Shown: positions 8,230 through 18,000 of the stretch, one piece after another
How the letters are laid out: each line of letters starts with the position of its first letter
Numbering within the stretch: the first letter of the stretch is position 1
DNA from: UBA2040 sp963977135
GTDB lineage: Bacteria; Bacteroidota; Bacteroidia; Flavobacteriales_D; Crocinitomicaceae
Assembly (NCBI GenBank): GCA_963977135.1
Contig: CAXBNN010000011.1
Span: forward strand, 1-64,000
Length of the DNA: 64,000 bases
Direction: 5' to 3'
Notes under the pieces: generated by a model
Seen by the model: only the letters and a program-made list of their open reading frames with translations
Told to the model about the DNA's origin: nothing
Database searches by the model: none
Position numbers and translations under genes: made by a program

Positions 8230-9183
8230 TTATTCTTCTGTTTTCTCTTTCTTAGCCGGTGCTTTTTTAGCTTCTGGCTTTTTAGCTTCTGGCTTTTCAG
8301 CCTCTTCAACTTTCGCTTCTACTTCTTTAACTTCAGGAGCTGCTTCTTCAACAACCGCTTCAGCTACTGGAGCTACTGCTTCTGGAGTTGCTTCTTCAAC
8401 TGCATCCGTTTTTGCTTTACGAGGACGTGTCGTTTTTGCTGCTTTTGGAGCGTCTTCTGATTTATCATCAGCATCTTTATCAGATCCACCACCAGCTTTT
8501 CTTTCTTCTAAACCTTCTTTGATAGACTCACAAATTGAATCCAAGATGATAGAGATAGATTTTGTTGCATCGTCATTCGCAGGAATTGGAAAATCTACTT
8601 GACGTGGGTCAGAGTTTGTATCTACCATTGCGAAAACTGGAATGTTCAAACGTTTTGCTTCATTCAAAGCAATGTGTTCTTTCAAAATATCTACTAAGAA
8701 TACTGCAGCTGGTTGACGAGTCATGTCAGCAATAGATCCAAAGTTTTTTTCCAATTTTTCTCTTTGACGAGTTTTAAACAAACGTTCTCTTTTGTTCAAA
8801 GTCTCCCAAGTTCCATCCGTCTGCATTTTGTCGATATTCGTCATTTTACGAATTGACTTACGCGTTGTTTGGAAATTTGTCAACATACCTCCTGACCATC
8901 TTTCAGTTACGAATGGCATGTTTAATTCTTTAACTTTTTCCGCTACTAAATCTTTAGCTTGTTTTTTAGTTGCAACAAAAAGAATTTTCTTTCCGGATTT
9001 GGCGATTTGTTTCATTGCTGCACTTGCATTCTCTAAGTGCGCGATTGTCTTATTCAAATCAATGATATGGATACCTTTTTTTTCTTCAAAGATATACGGC
9101 GCCATTGCCGGATTCCATTTTCTTTTCAAGTGACCAAAGTGGACACCAGCTTCTAATAACTTTTCAAATGATACTTTTGACAT
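8230..9183 (-). CDS. rpsB: 30S ribosomal protein S2 with long A/E/K-rich C-terminal tail
   Basis: 317 residues. The first 230 or so are canonical uS2 (LLEAGVHFGHLKRKWNPAM at the start, then FVTERWSGGMLTNF and DTNSDPRQVDFPIPANDDA). The remaining 85 residues are a low-complexity charged extension rich in Ala, Glu, Lys and Pro, including a tandem KPEAKKPEAKKAPAKK. Such acidic/basic tails occur on S2 in some Bacteroidota. It follows rpsI after an unusually long 114-bp spacer. Confidence 0.97.
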   Translation of the reverse strand: MSKVSFEKLLEAGVHFGHLKRKWNPAMAPYIFEEKKGIHIIDLNKTIAHLENASAAMKQIAKSGKKILFVATKKQAKDLVAEKVKELNMPFVTERWSGGMLTNFQTTRKSIRKMTNIDKMQTDGTWETLNKRERLFKTRQREKLEKNFGSIADMTRQPAAVFLVDILKEHIALNEAKRLNIPVFAMVDTNSDPRQVDFPIPANDDATKSISIILDSICESIKEGLEERKAGGGSDKDADDKSEDAPKAAKTTRPRKAKTDAVEEATPEAVAPVAEAVVEEAAPEVKEVEAKVEEAEKPEAKKPEAKKAPAKKEKTEE

Positions 9184-9297
9184 TTTTTTCTTTTTAAATT
9201 GTTTACGTTCCGTTGTAATATTTCAATCACGAAGGGTCAGTACAAACTGAGAGTACTTCGGACTTGGATACTAAACAACCGCCAAAATAACGGGTGA
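9184..9297 (-). promoter_or_regulatory. Possible structured leader of rpsB-tsf
   Basis: A 114-nt gap inside an otherwise tight operon. In the transcript, GUUGU (9279-9275) can pair with ACAAC (9216-9212), enclosing an AGUAC/GUACU hairpin (9257-9253 with 9243-9239). S2 is known in other bacteria to autoregulate rpsB-tsf through its leader; that this gap does so is inference. No clear promoter box was found in it. Confidence 0.35.
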
Positions 9298-9684
9298 TTA
9301 ACGTTTCGAGAATTGGAATTTTTTACGTGCTTTTGGTTGACCTGGTTTCTTACGTTCCACCATTCTTGGGTCACGTGTCATCAAGCCTTCCGCTTTCAAC
9401 AACGGTTTGTTTTCTTCCGATACTTTTACAAGTGCACGAGAGATTCCTAAACGAATTGCTTCAGCTTGTCCATTAATTCCACCTCCAACAACATTTACAG
9501 TAATGTCATATTGACCTACAGTATCCGTTAATTGAAAAGGTTGATTAATTTTCGCCTGCAAAACAGATATAGGGAACATTTCCGTATAGTCCTTTTTATT
9601 TACAGTCATAACGCCTTTACCTTTTTTCATGTAAACTCGCGCTACAGCAGTTTTTCTTCTTCCTAAAGTGTTGATTATTTCCAT
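9298..9684 (-). CDS. rpsI: 30S ribosomal protein S9
   Basis: 128 residues, the family's length. Begins MEIINTLGRRKTAVARVYMKKGKG, has the GGGINGQAEAIRLGISRAL core, and ends with the conserved basic tail KARKKFQFSKR that reaches the P-site tRNA. It starts 1 bp after the rplM stop codon, so the two are translationally coupled. Confidence 0.98.
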   Translation of the reverse strand: MEIINTLGRRKTAVARVYMKKGKGVMTVNKKDYTEMFPISVLQAKINQPFQLTDTVGQYDITVNVVGGGINGQAEAIRLGISRALVKVSEENKPLLKAEGLMTRDPRMVERKKPGQPKARKKFQFSKR

Positions 9685-9685
9685 C

Positions 9686-10141
9686 TTAATTGAAGTTATT
9701 AAGGTCTAGTACTGTTGGTTTCTGAGCTTCTTGTTTGTGCTCAGTACCTGTATATACCTTAAGGTTTCTAAATAGTTCTCTACCTAAAGTGTTTTTAGGC
9801 AACATCCCTTTAATAGCTTTTTCAACTAAACGTGTTGGATGTTTTCTCAACATTTCTTCCGCAGTAGTCGTTTTCTGACCACCCGGGTATCCTGTGTAGC
9901 GAACATACTCCTTGTCAACCAATTTTGCACCTGAAAAAGAAACTTTTTCGGCATTGATTACAATTACGTTGTCGCCACAATCTGCATGTGGGGTAAAGTT
10001 AACCTTGTGTTTTCCACGGATAACTTTCGCCACCTTGCTTGCTAAACGACCAAGAGCTTGGCCTTCGGCGTCTACGATAAACCACTGCTTTTCAGCTGTT
10101 TCTTTATTCGCAGATCGGGTTTTGTAACTTAATGTATCCAC
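9686..10141 (-). CDS. rplM: 50S ribosomal protein L13
   Basis: 151 residues, normal. Motifs: WFIVDAEGQALGRLASKVAKVIRGKHK, GDNVIVINAEKV, and RKHPTRLVEKAIKGMLPKN. First gene of the rplM-rpsI-rpsB-tsf operon, preceded by a good Bacteroidota promoter and a GC-rich hairpin in the short leader. Confidence 0.98.
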   Translation of the reverse strand: MDTLSYKTRSANKETAEKQWFIVDAEGQALGRLASKVAKVIRGKHKVNFTPHADCGDNVIVINAEKVSFSGAKLVDKEYVRYTGYPGGQKTTTAEEMLRKHPTRLVEKAIKGMLPKNTLGRELFRNLKVYTGTEHKQEAQKPTVLDLNNFN

Positions 10142-10185
10142 AATCTTTTAATTTTAAATAAGACAATTCCCCTAAATTGGGGGTG

Positions 10186-10216
10186 CAAAGATATGACTTC
10201 TTGATTTTATTAACAA
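10186..10216 (-). promoter_or_regulatory. Bacteroidota-type promoter of the rplM operon
   Basis: On the minus strand TTG (10216-10214) is followed after 20 nt by TATCTTTG (10193-10186), matching the TTG / TAnnTTTG consensus. The predicted start leaves a leader of about 40 nt whose first part can fold CCCC/GGGG (10169-10172 with 10179-10182). Confidence 0.75.
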
Positions 10217-10292
10217 GGGTTTTTTAAAATATATCTCAATCTATTTCATATTGAGCTAATTCCTTGTTTTTAGTGGATGTTGATAAAACAAA

Positions 10293-10318
10293 AATGCCCT
10301 CTTAAAAAAGTGGGCATT
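10293..10318 (-). terminator. Intrinsic terminator after the enoyl-CoA hydratase gene
   Basis: AATGCCC pairs with GGGCATT, extended by CTT/AAG after one mismatch, with a 4-nt loop. On the minus strand TTTTTGTTTT follows. It lies 20 nt past the hydratase stop and insulates the rplM promoter. Confidence 0.85.
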
Positions 10319-10337
10319 AATAATGTTTTATTGACTT

Positions 10338-11111
10338 TTATTTGGCTTTGAATTTGTTAATCGCATTTCTAGTAAAATCGCTTAAAACCAATTCTCCGCT
10401 AATAGCAGCTCTATCAGATAATAGCTTATCCCAATTCTCTGCTCCTTGCCAAAAAACCTCTTTCAACATGCGCATTGCCTCAGGATTACTTGAAGCTAAC
10501 CTTGTTGCCAAATTATTAATTTCTTCATCCATTTCTTCAGCTGTATCAAACACATCAGCATACAAGCCTTTTTTAGAAGCCCAATCTGCGGATCTCCATT
10601 CTGTAGCATTGATTGCTAGTTCGCTCATCGCAGATAAACCAATTTTTCTCTCAACAGCTGGCCCGACAACAAATGGACCAATTCCCACTGCCAATTCAGA
10701 TAGTTTCACGTCAGCGTATCGCGTTGCAAAGCAATAGTCTACAGCCGAAGCAACTCCTACTCCACCGCCAACGGCTTTACCGTGAACTCTTCCAATAATA
10801 AATTTTGGACATTTTCTGCACGCGTTGATAACATTTGCGAATCCGGAGAAAAATACTTTGCCAGTTGCTAAGTCATTTATTGAAATTAGTTCATCAAAAC
10901 TTGCACCTGCGCAAAAAGCTTTTTCACCAGCAGAAGAAAGTATTATAACTTTTACCTCATCCTTTTTACCCATTTCGGTAATTGTTTCGGCAAGTAGATT
11001 TAAAATTTTTCCAGGCAATGAATTACTTAACGGGTGACCAAATTCTACATGGGCGATTCCGTTGTCATCAATTTTTGAAATTACATGACCTTGATGAATA
11101 GCATCAGACAT
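10338..11111 (-). CDS. Enoyl-CoA hydratase/isomerase family protein
   Basis: 257 residues, single crotonase domain. Oxyanion-hole segments are SAGEKAFCAGASFDEL (near 65-80) and GRVHGKAVGGGVGVASAVDYCF (near 107-128). The catalytic glutamates of true hydratases are not clearly aligned: the region after the second motif reads KLSELAVGIGPFVVGP, which suits a methylglutaconyl- or other crotonase activity as well. It follows the RRM gene by 17 bp. Cytoplasmic acyl-CoA metabolism is certain at family level only. Confidence 0.85.
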   Translation of the reverse strand: MSDAIHQGHVISKIDDNGIAHVEFGHPLSNSLPGKILNLLAETITEMGKKDEVKVIILSSAGEKAFCAGASFDELISINDLATGKVFFSGFANVINACRKCPKFIIGRVHGKAVGGGVGVASAVDYCFATRYADVKLSELAVGIGPFVVGPAVERKIGLSAMSELAINATEWRSADWASKKGLYADVFDTAEEMDEEINNLATRLASSNPEAMRMLKEVFWQGAENWDKLLSDRAAISGELVLSDFTRNAINKFKAK

Positions 11112-11128
11112 AAAATAAATTTATTGTA

Positions 11129-11536
11129 TTAATCTTCTTTTCTTGGTTCTGGTTTGTTTGAGAAACGCTCTCTTTCTGGACTAGATGAAATTCTAGGACG
11201 TTTTGAACCACCACCTGAAGGTTTTTGAAATTTGTTATCTCTTGAGGAAGATTTTTTCTTTTCTTCCGCAGGTTTTGGAGCTGGACGATTTTCTTTCGGA
11301 GAAGCGATTTTCACATCTAATGCTCTGCCGTTAACTTCTAAACCTTTCAAAGCTTGAATCGCAGCAATAGCTTCATCAGCGCTTTCCATTTCAACGTAAC
11401 CGTATCCTTTGGATTTCTTTGTCTCATTGTCAAAAACTACATGGGCATAGGAAACTGCTCCAAAAGCTGAGAAAGTAGCTTTCAAATCTTCTGAGCTAAT
11501 TTCCCAGTCAAGATTTGCTATAAAAATATTTATCAT
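11129..11536 (-). CDS. RRM-domain RNA-binding protein
   Basis: 135 residues. One RRM fills residues 1-78 with RNP2 IFIANLDW and RNP1 KSKGYGYVEM, the aromatic positions being present. The last 50 residues are a disordered K/S/P/R-rich tail (SGGGSKRPRISSS). Small RRM proteins are common in Bacteroidota, which mostly lack Hfq, and bind single-stranded RNA. Likely a post-transcriptional regulator; targets unknown. Confidence 0.9.
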   Translation of the reverse strand: MINIFIANLDWEISSEDLKATFSAFGAVSYAHVVFDNETKKSKGYGYVEMESADEAIAAIQALKGLEVNGRALDVKIASPKENRPAPKPAEEKKKSSSRDNKFQKPSGGGSKRPRISSSPERERFSNKPEPRKED

Positions 11537-11669
11537 ATAACTAAAGTGTAGATAGCACAGTGTCCTTGACTATCAAATTTAAGGAGAAAATGCAAATAAA
11601 CCTTGAAAATGAACACTTTAATTCAAGGGGAGAAGTTATTTGCTTGGTTATTTATCTAAAACTAACTCT

Positions 11670-12638
11670 TTATTTAAGTGTAAAGCTATCCGAACCTGCA
11701 AGCTGGCCATCTACATAGATTTTCACTTTGTAGTTACCTTTTTCCGCATCTGCACCACCTAGGTCATAGAAAATAGACAGGTCAACTCGTTCGTTATTGT
11801 AATCAATATCTTTCTTATCTGAGTATGCAATCGTTCCACCGTCTGTTTTCACAACATTAGATGATTTAGATTGCAGTGTTTTCCCTGTAGGATCGATAAT
11901 CTGCATGTAAACTGATTTCTTTCCTGGAGGTGTAATTGGGTTTTCAGAAATTGTGAAAGTAGATCGGATTTGAACCGTATTTCTAGCACGATTTGTTTCC
12001 TCAGTTGTATTGTTCAATTTCATTCTCAAACCACTACTTGCAAATCCAAACGCTTGTAATTTAGAACCTTTTTTAACTTGTTCAGCACTCAATTCAGCAT
12101 CCTGCTTATATTGGTCTCTTTCTGTTACCGTATTCGTTAATTCAGATTTTGTTGTTTGAAGATTAGACTCCAATTGCAAATTCAATGTATTCAACGAATC
12201 AATTTGCATTACATAACCTTTCATGATACCACGTAATGTTTCATTCTCTTTACGCAATTGAAACAGTTGAGAAGCAGACATTTTTTTGTTTCTGCTCAAC
12301 TCATCCATTAATCCTTGGATTTTTTCTTTTTGAATGTTTAAGCTGTCTGATTTTGATTTATCCTTTTCAATCAATGCATCATATGTTTCCAACATGCTTT
12401 GAAAATCTTTTCTCAAATCATTGGACATATTACCAACATAACCTTCCATCATCTGATTCATCCCATCCATGTCGGCTTTTAATGTCGCTGTTTCATTGGA
12501 ACAATCATTTAACTGACTATTTTTTTGCGACCACATGTATGCCATTACACCTAATCCTAATAATAACAAAAGGATTGCAGCAATAAATCCACCGTTACTT
12601 TTTTTCGGTGCTTCTGGGAGAATTGGAGTATCAGACAT
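11670..12638 (-). CDS. Membrane-anchored coiled-coil protein, unknown function
   Basis: 322 residues. Pro/Lys N-terminus, one transmembrane helix (FIAAILLLLLGLGVMAYMW, residues 18-36), then a long predicted coiled coil to about residue 190, then a beta-rich C-terminal domain of about 120 residues (from LQAFGFASSGLRMKLN; contains SVYMQIIDPTGKTLQ and YKVKIYVDGQLAGSDSF). It resembles Bacteroidota chromosome-partitioning-like hypothetical proteins in layout, but I do not recognise a named family. Monocistronic by position. Confidence 0.75.
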   Translation of the reverse strand: MSDTPILPEAPKKSNGGFIAAILLLLLGLGVMAYMWSQKNSQLNDCSNETATLKADMDGMNQMMEGYVGNMSNDLRKDFQSMLETYDALIEKDKSKSDSLNIQKEKIQGLMDELSRNKKMSASQLFQLRKENETLRGIMKGYVMQIDSLNTLNLQLESNLQTTKSELTNTVTERDQYKQDAELSAEQVKKGSKLQAFGFASSGLRMKLNNTTEETNRARNTVQIRSTFTISENPITPPGKKSVYMQIIDPTGKTLQSKSSNVVKTDGGTIAYSDKKDIDYNNERVDLSIFYDLGGADAEKGNYKVKIYVDGQLAGSDSFTLK

Positions 12639-12713
12639 ACATAATTTATTTTTCTAGTTTATACTTAAGCGCAAATATCCTTAATGTATTGCTCTGAAAG
12701 GTACTAATTATTG

Positions 12714-12965
12714 TTAAACTTCTTCTATGGAGTAAGAAAAACTTTCCATGATAGCATTGGCCAATAACTTCTTGCAAGCCTCCTGAACTTTGGCGTCTGC
12801 CTCATTTTTATCTGCTGCATCAACAAACAATCGCACGTGACGACCAATTCTGACTCCAGATATTTCTGGTAAACCAATATTTTTCATACTACTTGTAACT
12901 GCTTTTCCTTGAGGATCCAAGAGTGCATCTAAGGGCATTACATCTATTTCTGCTTTGAATTTCAT
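12714..12965 (-). CDS. purS: Phosphoribosylformylglycinamidine synthase subunit PurS
   Basis: 83 residues, the family's length. The small bridging subunit of the three-part FGAR amidotransferase PurSQL in purine synthesis. It shows the PurS pattern of a lead strand (MKFKAEIDVMPLDALLDPQGKA), a GLPEISGVRIGRHVRLFVD segment and a C-terminal helix LANAIMESFSYSIEEV. Starts 1 bp after pssA stops, so it is probably translated with it. purQ and purL are not in the window. Confidence 0.88.
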   Translation of the reverse strand: MKFKAEIDVMPLDALLDPQGKAVTSSMKNIGLPEISGVRIGRHVRLFVDAADKNEADAKVQEACKKLLANAIMESFSYSIEEV

Positions 12966-12966
12966 T

Positions 12967-13806
12967 CTAATCTTTTTTATTCGTTCGATTCTGATTACTG
13001 AAAATTGATAGAATCAGGTACAAAAATACAATTAATGCAATAGACCACACGCCTGTTGAAAAAATTAATATTATTGAAATAAGTATGAATATGTATCGTA
13101 TTTCATTCCCCTTCCATGCAAACGACTTCAATTTCAATGCAAAAAGTGGAATTTCGGTCACCAAGAAATAGGACATTAACAAAATGATAACTGAAAGAAA
13201 TATTGGTTCATATAAGAATGTTACAAAATAACTTGGGTAGCCATCTTTCGAAAAATAAAATGAAAGTGCTAAAACAAAAGTGGTAAAGAATAAAGTGTTT
13301 GCAGGAGTTGGAAGTCCGAGAAAAGATTCGCTTTGGCGGGTATCAATATTAAACTTAGCCAACCTGAACAAAGATAAAACTGGGATAAACAATGCAGTGA
13401 AAGGTAACCAAAGATAAAATCCAGTATAAACTTTTGACCCTCCGTATAGCAAAGCGTTCTTCCAATTATTCACAGAATAAGCTGCGTAATCGTTAAAATT
13501 CTCAGATAATATTGGATTTCCTAAATCAATTGCAACAATAATTACAACCATCATAAAGATTCCTGGAGCCAAACCAAATGTGATCATGTCGGCTAAAGAA
13601 TCTAATTGTTTACCTAATTCAGAAAACTGTTTTAGCATTCTTGCCGTAAATCCATCCAACCAGTCGAAGATGGCGCCGAGGAAAATAAACCAGGGAGCCC
13701 AATCAAGCCGACCTAATAGAACAAATAAAATGGCCAACACGCCTGACAACATATTGCATGCCGTAAGAATATTAGGAAGATTGAAAAGTGAAACACGCTC
13801 GTTCAT
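12967..13806 (-). CDS. pssA: CDP-diacylglycerol-serine O-phosphatidyltransferase
   Basis: 279 residues from the chosen ATG (MNERVSLFNLPNILTACNML), which aligns with the family start. A longer frame extends 45 codons upstream but reads into the divergent promoter region. The CDP-alcohol phosphotransferase motif is complete: DG..AR........G...D...D in DWLDGFTARMLKQFSELG and the following KQLDSLADM. About seven to eight membrane helices. Makes phosphatidylserine, the precursor of phosphatidylethanolamine. Cotranscribed with purS. Confidence 0.93.
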   Translation of the reverse strand: MNERVSLFNLPNILTACNMLSGVLAILFVLLGRLDWAPWFIFLGAIFDWLDGFTARMLKQFSELGKQLDSLADMITFGLAPGIFMMVVIIVAIDLGNPILSENFNDYAAYSVNNWKNALLYGGSKVYTGFYLWLPFTALFIPVLSLFRLAKFNIDTRQSESFLGLPTPANTLFFTTFVLALSFYFSKDGYPSYFVTFLYEPIFLSVIILLMSYFLVTEIPLFALKLKSFAWKGNEIRYIFILISIILIFSTGVWSIALIVFLYLILSIFSNQNRTNKKD

Positions 13807-13918
13807 GCTGCGAAATAAAGCAAAAAGTTTTAAATTTACATATAAATTGAAGTCGACTGAAATGATAGATGCAATTTTCGCTTCCAAATGTCGTTTAAAA
13901 GGCATGTTTTTGAATCCT

Positions 13919-15031
13919 ATGAAAGTTATTTTTCCAACCATTATTCTTTTCTGTTCGATTAGTCTTATTAATTACTCCTATTCTCAAGGTTCACTCGCAC
14001 CAAAATATTCAAATGAATTTTTGAATATTGGCGTTGGCGCTGAGGCATTAGGTATGGGAAATGCCGTTGTTGCAAATACCGGGAATGTCAATTCGGGTTA
14101 TTGGAATCCGGCTGGACTAGTCAATGTCGATAAATGGCTTGAAGTTTCATTAATGCACAGTGAGTATTTTGCTGGAATTGCGAAATACGATTATTTAGGA
14201 TTAGCACACTCTATTGATGATAGAAGTACCATAGGTTTTTCAGCCATTCGATTTGCAGTCGATGATATCCCGAACACGACTCAATTGATTGATAATAATG
14301 GAAACATCGATTACGACAGGATATCCGTTTTTACTGCAGCTGATTATGGTTTTCTATTTTCTTATGCTCGTAAATTAAAGATTGAAGGACTATCAGCCGG
14401 TGGAAACTTCAAATTAATTCACCGAAAAGTGGGCGATTTTGCCAAATCGTGGGGCTTTGGTATAGATGCAGGTTTGCAATACAATAAAAATGATAAATGG
14501 AAATTTGGGGCGGTTTTAAGAGATGCGACTTCTACATTTAATGCGTGGATTTTCACGCTGAATGATGAAACTCGCGAAGTATTCTTAAACACAGGTAACG
14601 AATTGCCAGAAAATGGACTAGAGTTAACCTTACCTCGACTTTTATTAGGTGGTTATAGAGAATTTACCTTAGGCAAAAAAGGATTAACTTTAGGAACTGA
14701 GTTGGATTTGGATATGACAACGGATGGTAAACGAAACGTACTATTAAAAACAAACTTTGCTTCCTTTGATCCACACTTTGGTTTCTCATTGAACTATAAG
14801 AAATATGTTTCAGTGCGAGGAGGAGTAACGAATTTTCAATACGTGAAAAATTTTGATGATTCCCAGAAATTAAATTTCCAACCGACAATAGGTCTTGGTT
14901 TAAACATCAAAGGATTTAGTTTAGATTATGCCTTCACGGATATTGGTGATGCATCTGCCGCACTATATTCTCACGTCATATCTATACGGTTGCGTTTGAA
15001 CAAACCAAAAAACATGGTCCAACAGGAATAA
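13919..15031 (+). CDS. PorV/PorQ-family outer membrane beta-barrel protein
   Basis: 370 residues from the ATG that gives a signal peptide (MKVIFPTIILFCSISLINYSYSQ). The body is a FadL-like barrel with the PorV/PorQ hallmark near the start: LNIGVGAEALGMGNAVVANTGNVNS and YWNPAGLV. It ends in alternating strands (SHVISIRLRLNK). The next gene, 6 bp downstream, is a PorU2-like C25 protease, so this is likely a partner barrel of T9SS cargo processing rather than PorV itself. A start 16 bp upstream is also possible. Confidence 0.85.
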   Translation: MKVIFPTIILFCSISLINYSYSQGSLAPKYSNEFLNIGVGAEALGMGNAVVANTGNVNSGYWNPAGLVNVDKWLEVSLMHSEYFAGIAKYDYLGLAHSIDDRSTIGFSAIRFAVDDIPNTTQLIDNNGNIDYDRISVFTAADYGFLFSYARKLKIEGLSAGGNFKLIHRKVGDFAKSWGFGIDAGLQYNKNDKWKFGAVLRDATSTFNAWIFTLNDETREVFLNTGNELPENGLELTLPRLLLGGYREFTLGKKGLTLGTELDLDMTTDGKRNVLLKTNFASFDPHFGFSLNYKKYVSVRGGVTNFQYVKNFDDSQKLNFQPTIGLGLNIKGFSLDYAFTDIGDASAALYSHVISIRLRLNKPKNMVQQE

Positions 15032-15037
15032 TAGCCT

Positions 15038-18000
15038 ATGAAAATAATTGTACTTTCCCTTTTTATTTTCCTTTCCTTATTTTGTTTCCAAACGAAAGCT
15101 CAAACCTATGGAAACGAATGGATTACTTATAGCCAAAAATACTATCAATTTCAAATAGTCCAAACCGGGATTTATCGTATAGATCACACCCAACTTGCAA
15201 ATGCTGGAATACCCTTAAATACTTTTTCATCAGCGAACATACAAGTTTTCGGAAGGGAAAAAGAAATTCCTCTTTTTATCGTGGATGGAAGCGATAACTC
15301 TATTGATAGCGGTGATTATATTTTATTCTATGCTGAAAAAAATGATGGTTGGTTGGATTCAACTCTCTATCCTAATCCAGACAAAATTGGGAACCCCGCC
15401 TACTCCTTGTACAACGATACGATTAATTACTTTTTCACTTGGAATTCATCCATAACAAATAAACGTTTCATTGAAGAAACTGATATAAACTTTGGTGCTT
15501 ATACTCCATCTTCTTTTATCAACTGGAATTATATAGAAGAATATCATGGCTCTTACTTTGAAGGAGAAGGCAGTTCAGATATCTCTACTTCTTTTTTCAA
15601 CGATTTAGAAGGCTTTAGCGGAGGTGCAATCGCTGGACCCAATTCTTACAATTATAATGTACCAACAGGTTCTGTTTATACTGGTCCTGGCGCACCAATG
15701 GCATCATTACAGATAAACGCATTTGGCAGTAATAATGCTGCGAATACGTCTGGAGGAATCTACAATCACCATCTTCAATATACAATTGGACCAAGTGATT
15801 CTCTTCTTTTAGACACTTTATTTCAAGGTATCCGAGGAATTCAATTTAACACCTTACTAAACCCTGGAAGTTTAGCGAATGGTTCCACACTTTTGAAATG
15901 GAAAAATGTTGGCGATTTACCCGTGGCGTCTGATAGACAAGGTTGGACTTACTTTTCACTAACGTTTCCGAGAACACCCGTTTTAAGTGGTTTTCAAACT
16001 AAAAAGTTTAACATTCCCAACCAATCGGGTCAAAGCAAAATTCGCTTGGATTTAACATGGTCTGCTGCAAATCCAATTTTATTCTCTTTTGGCGACGTGC
16101 CGCGTAAACTAAACGGTGTTCATAACGGAAGCTCGACGGTCCAAGTTTTATTGCCCAACAATGCATCTGGAATTGACCAAACTATTGCCTATGCTGATGC
16201 AACGAATATTCTATCCGTTAATCTTCTAAAACCAGTAAACGCCACTGGGAATTTTCGAGATTTCAGCATAGTTACACCAGACTCAGCATTGCTAATGGTT
16301 TACCACAAAAGTCTTGAGTCAGGAGCAATCGATTATAAAAATTATCGAAATTCCATTTCCGGAGGAGGTCATCAAGTTATAATGGCTGAAGTTGACGAAT
16401 TGTATCTGCAATTTGGTGGTGGAATACCAAAGCACGTAAATGGTGTTCGACGCTTTTCAAATTATCTATACAACTTATCCGTTAGAAAGCCTACTGCCCT
16501 CTTTTTGGTGGGCAAAGGGATACGTGAAGCCGTTGTGTTTACAACAAATTCAGGAGGTGCAGGCACAAGAGCTAATTCAGTCATATATGCTCAATCATTA
16601 ATTCCATCTTTTGGACAGCCGAGCAGTGATATTGCTTTAACCGCGAGTTTAATTCCAAATAATTTAATTCCTTTAATTCCGACAGGAAGAATTTCTGTGA
16701 GAAATAATGCTGAATTATTAAGTTACCTTGACAAAGTTATTGAGCAAGAGTCTCAAATAGACTCCACAAGTGTTTACAATTCGAATACTAAGGATTGGCA
16801 AAAACACATTTTGCATTTTGCGGGAGGAATAACAGCATCGGAACAGGCGGATTTTCAGATGTTTTTAGGTGGAATGCAAAATTCAATTGAAAAAGAAAAG
16901 TTTGGCGGAAAAGTTACCCAGATATACAAACAGAACTCTGATCCACTTGATCCTGCAACTTACAATCAAATTAGTGCGAGGCTAAGTTCAGGTGTGAGTT
17001 TAATAAACTTCTTCGGGCACGCAAATGCTGGAACAGTTGGTTTTGAAATAAATATTGATGAGCCAAGTAACTGGAATAATCAAGGAAAATATCCTCTTGT
17101 TATAGCCAACACTTGTTACAATGGAAATATCTTTCACAACGAGAACACTGGATTCTCAACATCTGAAAAATTTGTTAGAGCACAAAACTCTGGAGCAATT
17201 GGTTATCTCTCAACAGTTTCCTTAGGTTTTTCTGGCCCCTTGAATGTTTACTCTCAGGGATTATATGACCAATTAAGTAAATTCGGATACGGCAACCATA
17301 TTGGGAAACAAATACAAGATAACATAGATTCTATTGCAAACAATGTTGGATTTGGTGGACTGCTAATGGAAACAACAGTTTTGCAAATGACGTACAATGG
17401 AGATCCATTAATAAAAGTCAACCCACATGTTAAACCTGAAATTGAACTCCTGGATCAATCTGTAAGTTTCGGACCTACAAAAATTGATTTAACTGTGGAT
17501 AGCATATTTGTAAACATCGAGTTAAAAAACCTTGGCCAATCTATTACAGATACATTTCTCTTACAAATTACCCGTGATTTTCCAGAAACGGGTGTCGATT
17601 CCATTTATCAAATCTTGATTCCAGAATTGCATTACACAAGGACAGTTCAATTAAAAATGCCTTTGCAACCAAACATTGGAATAGGCGTGAATCAATTCAC
17701 AATTACGGCTGACATCCCTTCCTTCATCCCTGAAGTTTATGATGAATTCAACAACAATAAAATAGTCAAAAATCTATTTATCAACATTCAAGGAATACAA
17801 CCAATTGCACCCTATAAGTTTGCGGTTGTTCCTAAAGATAGTGTTGTTCTGAAAGCATCTACAATAGACCCACTTGCAAATTTGAATACCTATATCTTCG
17901 AAATTGATACGACTGATTTATTCAATTCACCATTCAAACGCTATCAAAACATAATGCAAGTTGGTGGAGTAAAAGAGGCTTTTCCTGAAAATTGGCAATT

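Noticed and set aside
10235..10255. CTCAAT/ATTGAG inverted repeat upstream of the rplM promoter as a regulatory site
   Set aside because: Six-bp AT-rich arms are expected by chance at this composition, and no regulator is implicated.
10342..10737. 131-residue plus-strand frame
   Set aside because: Antisense shadow of the enoyl-CoA hydratase gene, with no family resemblance.
13580..13918. Long 5' extension of the PorV-like gene into pssA
   Set aside because: The extension is antisense to the well-conserved pssA, has no signal peptide, and the ATG near 13919 gives a proper one.
13807..13941. 45-codon N-terminal extension of pssA
   Set aside because: It overlaps the divergent promoter region and the family begins at MNERVSLFNLPN.
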